A stretch of DNA of 64,000 nt from Nautilus pompilius (lineage: Eukaryota > Mollusca > Cephalopoda > Nautilida > Nautilidae), in the NCBI GenBank assembly GCA_018389105.1, contig JACATO010001040.1, forward strand, positions 1 to 64,000, written 5' to 3'. The translations under genes were made by a program, and so were the position numbers. The notes below the pieces were generated by a model, which searched no databases, had not been told where the DNA came from, and saw nothing but the letters and a program-made list of their open reading frames with translations. Below are positions 49,101 to 61,100 of this stretch, piece after piece; position 1 is the first letter of the stretch, and each line of letters opens with the position of its first letter.

Positions 49101-52100
49101 CTTCGGCTGCTCCGACCTTGGGGCGTATACTTTCATTTCCCTGAAAAATTGAGCATTTCTCCCAGAGTGATCACCATCCATCAGGGCAGAAAACATTCTA
49201 AGAACAGGGGTTGAAAACAAAGTCTTCAGCTTCCTTTCAAGGGAGCCAAACTAATTTCCCCATCACTCTGTCTGACTGAGAGGTTTGTAGGTTGCATACC
49301 TTGGGCATAAAAGGGAGAGTAAAAAATGCGCTATGCTAATAAAATTTTCAACTGAAGTAAAGGGTATAGAATAAACTTTCCTAACTGCAATTAGTTAGAT
49401 GAGTCTGTGCTGTGGCTACAATGAACCCCCAGTCTACAAGAAAAACTCTCCGTAACCACTGCTGATTTACTTCAATCACCAAGCAACTGTTTCTCCACCA
49501 TCAAACCAAGCAAAGTTTCGCTAATTTGCATTCTGGTAACTTTGTGCATTGGCACTAAAAAGCGAAACAGAAAACCCATCGACAGTCACCAGAGAACTCT
49601 CTCCTCTCGAGCTAAACCAGACAAACTTAAGTTTTTAACAGAGGGAAACCCTGCAAATCCTTTGCATTACATCAACATCCTATTTTAAATAAAGATTCAT
49701 ACTTGCACAGCAGTGAACAAAATGGTCATTCCTGGCATTCTACCATCTATACGTCTGAACAGAATGTGCCGCCTCTCCACATTTAAGACAGAACCAACAT
49801 TATCTAACCTCTCCCATCTCTACCTTCAGACCAATTCCATTGTTTCCATAAATAGAACTGACTGTGATGTTAAGTTTTCTTTGTTAGCAGCATCAATGCA
49901 CAGTTGATTACTGGATTCTAATAAAGAAATAATATTTTCTTCTTTACCAACAATACAGTACCTCGGCCAGCAATAGTAGCCCCAGTGCGTTTTCTCCACA
50001 AATGTACAGTTTTCCCAAGCTTCAGCAGTCAAAGGAAGGTTGTCTTTGTGATATTTGTGCCAGTCATTGTCCAGCCTATCTCCAGGTGTTGGTATTGGCT
50101 GTGACTGACCATCCAATCCTGCCACCTTGTAAGCATCAATTACCTTTGTTTTGTGGCGTCTCTTTGTTTGCTTCAATATGCCTAACACAGCACTCAAACT
50201 TTGCTGAGGAAAAAAAAAATGATATATATATATAATAAAATAATAATGGTTGCCCTTCACAACCAAAGATGGCGATTCACAAATTACATGCAAACACCTG
50301 CATGTGAGAATTTGTTTATGGTGTAAGAGCCACTGGCACAATAGCAACCATACATCTTGGTAGCCAGTAATGCAACTATGTTCAAGGATACATATACACA
50401 CACACATATGAATATGCAACAGTTATCTCCTTGGAGAGACTCGCTCATGCTCTGTTTTAACAAAGTTCTTTGCAATCTTGAGGTTGGGGAGGAATTTTAA
50501 CCCTCTATTTTACCTCTGACTGACTATATTTTGTCGTCACAATGAAAGTATACAACTATGATATATATTTCTCAAAGTTTCAGACATTTTAGATGTTTGT
50601 AAAGAAAGAAAATGAAAGATTCTGATGCCTACTCTAGTTCAATATATGCTAAATTATTATTAAAACATTTTATAATTAAATTTAACTGTTGTTTACAGTT
50701 AAATTCACAAAATCATGTACATACAAATAGTTAAAGAAATGGCCCAATCAATCACAGGCCCCATTCTGACCTGCTCTAGAGCATAATAATAAACAATGGA
50801 CAGAAGCCTTAAGGTGTGGAGAGACATTATATAAAAATTCATTTAGAAAACTATTTATGGTCGTCAATGGCAATGCCAGCTTGTCATTTTTTCCTCTTAA
50901 TCTTGAAACCAACTGAAAAATTACTTGTTTTTGCACAACTTTACTATATAATAGAACAATTTAATAAAAGCAATCTCTGTTTGATACTTTCAATTAATCA
51001 ATCTAATACATAGTTAATTAATAAAATCTTATATTAACTTTTAATCATTAATATTTTGCCTATTTAAATATATTGAAATGTATAATTATTTAACCTCCAC
51101 TGACTAGGTAAAATAAACAGATTTTTTTATTATTAATTTATAGCCAGTTTTAAACAACAGATTAATTCTTTTAATTATTAGTAATATATATTTCGAAAGA
51201 AATTTCAATAATTAATATTCAATAATCGTAGTTTACTAAGAATCTGTTTAATTTTTAAAAAGGGCCACATGAAAGACCACAAGTTCAAGGATTAAGTCAA
51301 AGAAATCATGCTGAAGTATATAACATGACAGATAATTCTTTTCCCTGAGGTCTTATAGAAGCCATGAGAATTTCCCATCTTAACTGAACTAACTTAACTA
51401 TTAGACTCATGAGAGGGCTCACTTTTCTTATGTAGATCGAATCATCAATGGCACACCTGACGAAGAGATCCACTGCTTTCTCTGGAAGTGGGGTGTCATG
51501 TCGTAGCAATAGAGTCAGGAAGTCGATTCCGATCTGGCGGAACTTCCACGAGCTGGAAAAAAAAGAGGCAGCTGTTACACACTGCACTCGATTGAGATTA
51601 ACTGCATTAACGCAAAAGCGATCGGCTAGATACTATGCAACATCAAATACTAGGTTTTATTAAACACTTCTGATCACTGAAACAAAAACATCAACAAGCA
51701 CCTGCCAATACAAACACACAGATATGCTGGTGCAGTTCACTTAGTGCTTAAAGCCCTTACTGAGAAAGAGAGAGTCCAGCATAGTTTCTTTGATGAGTTT
51801 AGGCAAAACCTGATGGAGTTTATGATATAATTTAGGGTCTGAAACGTGTGGGACACCAATCAAGTAATTTGTTTTAGGTCTTATCTCCACTTAATAACAG
51901 GGGTCACAATTATGAACCAGCCAAAGTTTCCACATGACTTGATGTTAGGGGGGAAAACTTTTATGGTGGTGATAGCTTTGTAAATAATAGTAAAAAAAAA
52001 AAAAAATTTTTTTTTGACAGCATTAAAAGTGTTGAAAACCAGTTTAAACAGACAAAGATAATTTCTTTTCCCCCGCAGCATTATACACAAAATGAAAACT

Positions 52101-55100
52101 GGGTTAAACTTACAAATTTCCACTCTCAACAAGGGAAACCAAGTCATTCACCAGTTTTTGGTATAACCTGGAACAAACAAAGATAATAATGTCAGTGCCA
52201 CAGCCAATGTGGAACTTTCTTTTCCTTCATGTCATGAACCTAAGTAAGATTATCACCACGGATACAGTGTAGAGTTTGTAAAAGCTGACAAAAAAACAGA
52301 ACATGACAATTAAGTTACTAATTTCAATTACAAGTTCACAATCAAAAACACATGCACAAAGTAGATTGTTTGGCAATGCAGCAAACTACAAAAAAAAAAT
52401 TGTTTTTTCAGAAATTAAAGCGAGAGTACATGGAATCTGAAACGCGTTTCTATCCACTAATCATAAAAAACTTTCCCACAATGCAACATCAAAGTTGTTT
52501 TAGCTTTAGCTCACTGGAGACGATATCAAAGATCCTGGAAACTGCAACTATAATGATATTTACAAGTTTAGTGAAAGAAAGATGCACATATACACACACA
52601 TACACACATGGGCATCTGCAGGATTTGTGATAATTAATATCAAGTGCGGGGAATGTGCCTAGCGATGAAAACGTACTATGTAAAGAAATAAAAAGATACA
52701 AATTTTCTTTTACATAGAAATATTTCTTGTGATTCATTTAGAATTTTTAAAAATTAATTAATATTTCTGACATTAGGACACTTCCTCTGCTATTTTGCTA
52801 CCCAATCAGAGCTCTCAATAAAACAAAAACAAAACAAAACAAAATTCAACATTTCTATTCAATACAAATTGTAAACATCACCGATTTTATCCAAATGCAC
52901 CCATTACTTTTTGAATAAGTTTGTGCTTGTTAGCTGTAACTTTTGCTCTATGAACACTTATCATACAAAGTCCAGACAGACGATCATCTGCCACTGCTGA
53001 CCTCAGCCCTGTTTTCACCCTTCTCATTGCATTAAATGACCCTTCTGTTGTGCAGATTGTTACCGGTGATGTTAGAGCAATATTAACTGCTTGACGAATG
53101 GAAGGGAATAGATCAGTGTACTCTAACAACTCAATGAGTCCATTTTAAAATCTAACACAATGTTCCCTCTTTTTGGAGTATACAAACCAGATGATATCTT
53201 CAACTTCTAAATTTTCAATTCTGCACACTTCATTTATTTTTTGCAATTTGTTTTTGAATTCTTCACATCCAATGTGCACCATTTGTACAAAATGAAAGCA
53301 AAAAAGACAGATATTTTAATTTCTGCAGCAAACCAGCTCTCTAGTGATGAAATGGAGAGTCCAAATATGGTATAAACATTGTTTGGTGAAAATATTCCTC
53401 CATGATTGAGCCACAACCATTAGATCAAAATGTTTTCCGTCTGCACTGTGTGAGAACAAATAATTCAATATTCAACTTCTCTGACAACTATTGAACTTTA
53501 GTAAAAAGTCTGTTGATTTGTTCTGCTTTTTGTCGATGTTCGCAAAACACCTATAAGCTCATGAACATGATTATACAGTTTTATGATATCAAGTTTAACG
53601 GCCTGGAGAGCTCCTGTTACAGATTCTAGAATTGCTGAATAGCTAGAAATTAGTTGGACTGAATAGCTACAAATTAGTTGGACAAAAATCTGAAGGTTAT
53701 TATGCTTTAAGCAGATTATAATTGGTGTGCATCTTCTTGTATTTTACCAGAAGCCGTAGTGACCAGTATGCTTAACTGATCAAAATGCATTCAAAGTTGT
53801 CAGAAAGAATTCTAATATTGTGTTTTGCAGTCCAACGTGTTTCAGATACTAGTGGCACATTTGGGAAAAGACATCTGTTCTTTGGACTCTCACGAAAAAA
53901 TTTCATGATAGCTTTGATTGTACCAATTGTAATGCACATCTCAGGTACACAATTCAAGTCGTTCATAACCAGATTGAGTTTATGAGCAGCACATTGGACA
54001 AACACAGGTTTTGGATGCTTATAATTTATTGTAGCTAACCCCCTTTTCCTTTCCTGCCATTGTAGAGCACCCGTTCCTTGGCCATGTAGTTTTTCTAGAT
54101 TCAAGCCAAACTTTGTACACTGATCAATGACAGCATTGGTAATGGAAGTAGCAGTCTTGCAAATCCAAGAAATTCCTCTCGGATAATGTTTTCAGTGGTT
54201 GTTGTGTTCACATATGCCAGCACTTTCATCAGCAATTATTGAAAATCCAGCAAAATTGCTTGCTGAAGAAACTACTTATTCCCTGATATTTTCTTCACAA
54301 AGACTGATTACTTTATTTTCTACATGAACAGATGTATAGCGAGCATTAGTTGGAGCATTTTCCAAATGGTTTTGTAGCCTCTCATCTCCTGATTCAATAT
54401 GAAAATTTCAAGTTTTTCTTCCTTTACCATGTAAAGTGATGTCATGTGTACAACAAAATAGAATGGTTGACAATATTGGACATAATACTTTCTGGTTCTG
54501 TTCAATCTCCTGATTCAAAGCAGTGTCCAGTTGACAGTGTGTTCATTTCTGGTTTTTCTTTCCTGACGGTCAAAAATTTAGTTGCATCCACTTGTGCATT
54601 TCTTTGCCAAGCAGTGAGAATGTGACTTCTTGTACTTTCTTGAAAAAGGTGTCGTGATGAAGGCTTCTTGTGTTCCATGATGAACTGGCTGTGGGAAAAT
54701 TGTACAATATTTACAAATTGCTCCTTTTAGGTGTAGGGAATAACTAAGCCATGGTGAATATTGATTTAGCCATGCATCACAGAAACTCTGTATTCCTTTT
54801 AAAAAATCATAGGTCTCAAAAAAAAAACAAACAAAAACAAGTAACTTTTTACAGGAAGATTGTGTTTAAGATTTTCTGTCAGTTTTATAGACGAAACAGA
54901 GATATATTAGTCAATTGGCAATCCTTTAATTTCTTAATTAACCCATCTTTTTCAAAACCAGACAGTGACACAGATGGTTTAGCTATTTACAGTACTTTGA
55001 CATACCCATGCTCTGCCAGTGTCTTATACTCTATTTTCCTTTATTACTACTCTCTTCCCAGCCTTTGACCTTTTCGCTGTCAGACTCATTATTTCTTGCC

Positions 55101-58100
55101 CAATTCACCACGCACCAGTGAGCATGGGGAATTAGGCAAAAAAAAAAATAATGCCATCATTACACTATTACCATCAACTTTCTGGGGGGGGGGTGGCAGC
55201 TGCCCCCTCTTGTCCCATCTTTCAGATGTCCACATGTGTATATGTATATTTTTGAGATCCTGTTTAGTTTGGAAGGATGCAAAGGCTGGCTTGTGTAGCA
55301 ATGAATTGTGGGATTTCCTTCAAGAAACTCCATGTACACTAAAGACAAAACAAGCCTGAAAATTAATATTAGAAAAATGAGCACTTACCTACTAATAATA
55401 CTAATACCCAGAGAAAAGGTGAAAAGCACTCACACACACACAACCAGTCTTATTCACTGTTTCTTAGAGCATAAAGAATTTTTCATTTCCCCTCACCCAG
55501 CTGGTTAGCCCTATTAAGTTGGTAGTTTGAAGGTTAGTAGTTTTATTTAAAAGCAGAGAAAAACCCCAAAATTTACTCAAATAAATGTACCTGTAATGTG
55601 TTATGAAATATCATCTGAAGTCCACATCTATCAGTAAGTGATGTGTAAATGCAGCCTTTACATACCTTTAATGAGTCAGTGAATGAAGCTATGACAACAG
55701 CGTAAAACAAACTTCTTTCCCCATTTTAAAAAATATCCCTCCCAACAAACTGTTGGGTAGACAGGGTGAGATGCTCTCCAAATAAAGTGAAACATGAGAC
55801 CATAACATAAAAAAGAACCGTCTGAGTTCAACTTGTATCAGCCTGGTGCTACTGGATAACAATAAACCTACTGCAAGGCGATGTTATTTCGCTTTTCTTC
55901 TGTCTTGATTGACAATTTCAGTTCTTGTTCTGTGGCAAGAGCAGCACTTGGCTTAGGGGATGTGGTCTTCAGAAGGTTAGCTGCAGCTTCAAGCAAGCCA
56001 TCATTTACCTGAAAAAACAACAACAACAACTGGGTCACGTTCTCCAGAGCTTGTCGACCCACATTAAACCGGCTTCATAAAATAAAACTATTTAAATTAA
56101 AACTAATAGTAGTCATCATTTTTACAGATTAAAAAAGGCTTTACAATGTAATTCATTTTAAGCTACTTTATTTATACTTTTATCTTCAGAAAAATATGTA
56201 AGTAGCATGGATGTGTTTTGTTTAGTGTGTGAACGTCTTATCTGTAATTCACAGCCAGACCTTGAAGAGACAGGTACATATACTAGTTGTGTTACAGTAG
56301 TTAGCCGAAGGAAATTTGATCTCGTAGATTAAAAATTAAAAGGTGAAAGAATAACCATGTAGCACACCTGACAGTTGTCCTTAACAAACAAAAAAAAAGT
56401 ACCACAGGATGTCATAATACAGCAATACCTGTCAAAGAAAACAGCACCTGAGGATGATTACATTTAAAGTTTTATAGAGAATTCTAGTTAAAAAAAAACC
56501 CCTTTTTTAATGTACATGTGCAAAATGCATAAAAATCTACACATGCCATTGTAAATATTAACATTCAAAGCTTAATAGATTACTAATTGGTTTTAGAGAT
56601 TAATCCAAATTGAAACATGTTTTTATGCCTTCTCCCCGCTGTAAAGTTTTATATAAGCCACGACAACTTTTGCCTCCTTGTAGCTACTAGCCTAATATAA
56701 AACCATTTTTAACAATTTGTGGTAGTACCTAAATCCAGAACTTGTAGTATCCATTTTGTTTAAACTGTATCCTTCCTCCAACACTTTACCCGGATCCAAT
56801 CCAGAATAAACTAAACACTCACCTTGATTTCTAGAGCCGGGCTGCAAATGTATTTAATAACCTTGGTGTTGATGTCATCAATGACTCGCAGGATTGACAA
56901 CTCCTCGGAGTGCTGGGCCTGCACAATGGCTGGCCACACCTGTCCCAGAACTTCCCAATTCCTTTTCACTATGATAGACTTTTTCCCGTTGCCCTGGAGA
57001 ATGTAGAGAGTTCCCTGTGGAAGGAAAACACACACAAAAAAAAAAAAAAAACAAATCAAAAAAAGGTAAATTTATATATAAATAAATAAATCTGGAAAAA
57101 AAATTATAAATGGAGAGGAAATAAAATTTGAGCATTTAAAATTCATAGACTATCTCCCATTTCTGATGGTAAAAGGTTAAAAGAGAAATCGTGTTAGTAA
57201 GATGGAATTCTTAAGGTAGAAGCAGAGAAGTGAGATAATTCCACCTATGCTATTTTTTTTCATTATTTCATTACATTAATACTCATTTAAAGAGTAAATG
57301 AACCCATGCCAGGTGGAATCTGAGACCTACAGATCCGGGGAGGGGCAATCTCCTCGAGCCAGAATTGCAAAACTTTAGATATGTTTACTCTTTTTACCAG
57401 CATCCTGTTATTAAATTAATTATTCTTTTAAACCACAAATGGTATATCACACAATTACATTTTTTTTTCACATAAGAATATTTTAAAGACAACAAATATA
57501 TAAAATTATATAAATTTCAACAATGAAAACAGTTTATGCCACTTTATAAATAAAAGCAATGCCATAACTACATCAGCCTTTCAGACCATTTAATGTTCAT
57601 TCTGACTACTAATATAAGATTCTTAGAGAATCTCACATTAACTAACCAAAGATCCTTGTGGTCCCTTTTTAAACCACTTATTTAACTTTACTTGTACAGG
57701 AGACTTGGATAGGTATGACATCTATTAACAAGAGAAGTTCCAGCGCAGTTTTCTTTAAATAATTATGTATGAAAACAATAAAAATAATATTTACACCATA
57801 AAATTTCTAACAGTTTTTTTCTTATTTCTAAACAAAATCGCCTAAATCTTTTTTTAACATTTGTAGTTATCCTTTAGAGATTTTTAAAAGTCTAATAGAA
57901 ATTAGATCAAAACTAAAGAGTTCTTCCATTTCTTTCTTTGTTTTGATTCTCAAGCCAGCATGGCCTTACTAAGTGCCGCTTTGATGCTGAATGCCAATAA
58001 AATCTGCCACCAACTTAACAAACCTTGAACTTGTGTTCAGTAACCGTGGGATCCTTGAGGTTGTGAATCAGTTCAGGGAGCAACAGTTTGTAGGAGTATG

Positions 58101-61100
58101 GAAATTCCTGGAAACCTTGGAAAAGCACCACCTGAGCTTTCCGACGAACCTGAAGAGAGTACAGAGAGATGGTACAGAACATTTAGATCGTACTGACTCA
58201 GCAACAGATTAAAGCTGTTCTGTCACCAGTTTGAAGAAAACAATTTGGATTGTCTTGAAATGAACCGTAAAAATCTCCAGTCATGTGTAACTGAAATGTT
58301 TAGAAAACCTATCTTTGGGATGATATTTCTAATAATTACACTCACATCTCTCACCCTCTGTACTGACGTTATCTCTCCCCCCCCCCCCCTCTCTCTGTGG
58401 GTTAAGCTCCTTTTCTAGAAACTTTCAAGTTTTGAATAAACAACTTACATACTCATTCTAGTAAGAGCAACATTTTTTTTAAAAAAAATTCTTAATTACC
58501 TGGCTAATAATTAATGCCACATCTCAGATTGAATGTTTGAATCATTTGCAGATAAACCTATTGTTTATACTGTCAGAAGTAAATAGACAGACAGACACCT
58601 GTTTGCAAAGGAACTGTTGTAAAGGAATTACTGCTAGGATACTTGTGCAGAGATGCCAACATTGAGAAATGAAGATAAAGAATGCATCCATGGGGCTGGT
58701 ATTGACATATTAATTGGTCAGGATGCAATGGTCTAAGAACTGATTCTGCTGCTGTATTTTCTAGTAAACTTTAATTCAATCCATATTTCTGAAGTTCCTA
58801 TCATGCAGTAAGCATTCCTACAGAACAAATATGTTACATCTGATACCATAAACTTTCATGCTGTGATCAATTATTGGCAACCTGCAATGTCGGTGCAGAG
58901 CTGTACACATGACTCTTTATTCATAATGTACAGTACAAACTTCATGTGACTATCGTTTTGCACAATGCAATTTTTGTAACAATTTTACAATTTTGCAGAA
59001 CCGCCAGAAAAGGTAGAATTCAGAACAGTTGTTTCCATCTTTGTTTTAGATAGAACATAAACTCACTTGGGGTGGATGAAAACAGGTCTATCTAAAGCTG
59101 AGGCATCTATTTACTTCTGATCCGTGTTTGTTATCAAGATGAATGCAAACTTATTAAAAAATTTTTCTATTCTAAACTTTCCATATCACAAATTTTTGCA
59201 GGTAATCTGTATATAAACTCAGTCATATTGCACAGAGTAAAATTGAAATGTCATCAGTTTTATGCCAAAATATTGCCTAATATACCAGGCACTTTGAAGT
59301 AATGTGACAGCCATGACTGAGTAGCCACAGAATAAAAGTAAACTTCTTCTTTTTTAGTTTGTTTTAACTTTTGATTGCCAAGTTTTACTGTTTCCATTTT
59401 TTGTTTGTCATTTCCACAGAAACAACATCAAGTTGTCTGTCATTCAGTTATTCCTTCCAAGCAGTCATCCATTGTGTTCACATTAACATTCCACACAAGC
59501 ACATTCCAAACTGTATTGTTTTTTTTTTGTAAACTTAATATGTGCACAGTAAAGATAATTTAACATCTGATTCATTATTATTATAACTAACTAACCAACT
59601 ATTTTTCTTTCTGATCCTAATAACTCCAGCTCCGTGCGCTGGACGAATCTCAGCATGTCAGTAAATTTCAAAACAATGAGTCCTTACCTCGCTGTACCTG
59701 CTGGTCGTTAACGCCAGGAGATCCATGAAACAACGTTTGTGGATCTCTGTGAAACACTTCGCCGAACTGTACAGCATGCGTAACTAGAACAAAGTGGAGA
59801 AAGAAAGAAGAAATTTACCTTCTCATCAAACACTCAGGACAGGAAAGAGTTTAGATGTCGTTCTAGGAACCAAATGTTTGAAATGGAGGATCATCATCTT
59901 TGGGAATTTCGCCTGAAGCAAAATGTACAATTGGGACTTCTGAAGGGGAAAGGAATGAAGAAACTTTCTCACTTGAGAACCATCTGAATATTCTCTAAAA
60001 CAAGCAAACAAACAGACAATCTTGTTCTTTACAAAGTAGTGGGTCATTTAACCCCTTCACTTCCAAGAGATATCAAGCAGTTTGTAGTAATAGTAGCATA
60101 ACAATCCTGCCAAACAAATAGCTGGAGGTTTGTACACTTTTTCACTACTCTTCTCAGTCTGCATCTTGGTATTAGTCTCTTCTTTCTTTTTTTTTATATT
60201 TTAAAGGCATAGACAAACATGGGTACTAGAGAAAATGATTAAAAATAAATATGAAATTGACACTCACCTCGTGCTGAATTTGAACCCTGTCCACAAGCAG
60301 TGCACGGATGTGTTTCTTTTTTCCTTTCATCTAGAACAAAAGAAAAGTAGATGTGAGATGAACTAGAACAGACATCTCATGCAAGAATGCAACAGCTGTA
60401 TCACCATAATACAACAGGAGGAGAGGGGTGGGGAAGCATTTTAGTTTGAATACTGTCTAGACTGATTCCAATTCCATATTTTAACTTATTTCCATACTGA
60501 TATCCCTTTCTTTTTCTTCAACTTATTCTACAACCGAGTTAAACAAATAAGCAGCCCCTCTCCAAAATCTGCTCAATTTCTGAATACCAATAATTGGGTC
60601 TCCCACAGGTCGCTTGCTTTGGTGACCTGTACTCTACCCTGCTTTGAAATAATCTTCAGTCTAATTCAAAATTCTATTCTCTTGTAAAATGGGCTTCTGC
60701 TAATCAGGATTAGAGTAAATATCCATCTGCTCCACTTAACACACACAGAGAATATTCTGGAAAATCCTGGCTTTGCCTATACCCCACCCTTGTTTATCTT
60801 GTTTCAGAATCTCACAGACCTGCTGACTCTACCTTGAGATTTGCCATCAATTTACCAAAATGCCTCAAACCCGCAGAGAAATATCAAGGAAGACCCAGCA
60901 GCAGTAAACCATTCCAAAGTACATGCTCTGCAGAGAACGTGCAGTACCTTGTCTTCCAAAGCACCTTTCACCAAACGGAAATTCTTCCACCTGTTGTCCA
61001 ATTCATTCTTCAAGGTCCCATGGTAAAACAGTAATGATTCATAGATCTGCAATTAAAATAAACAAAACAAGCTTCACTACAATGCCTTCAAACTTCTCCC

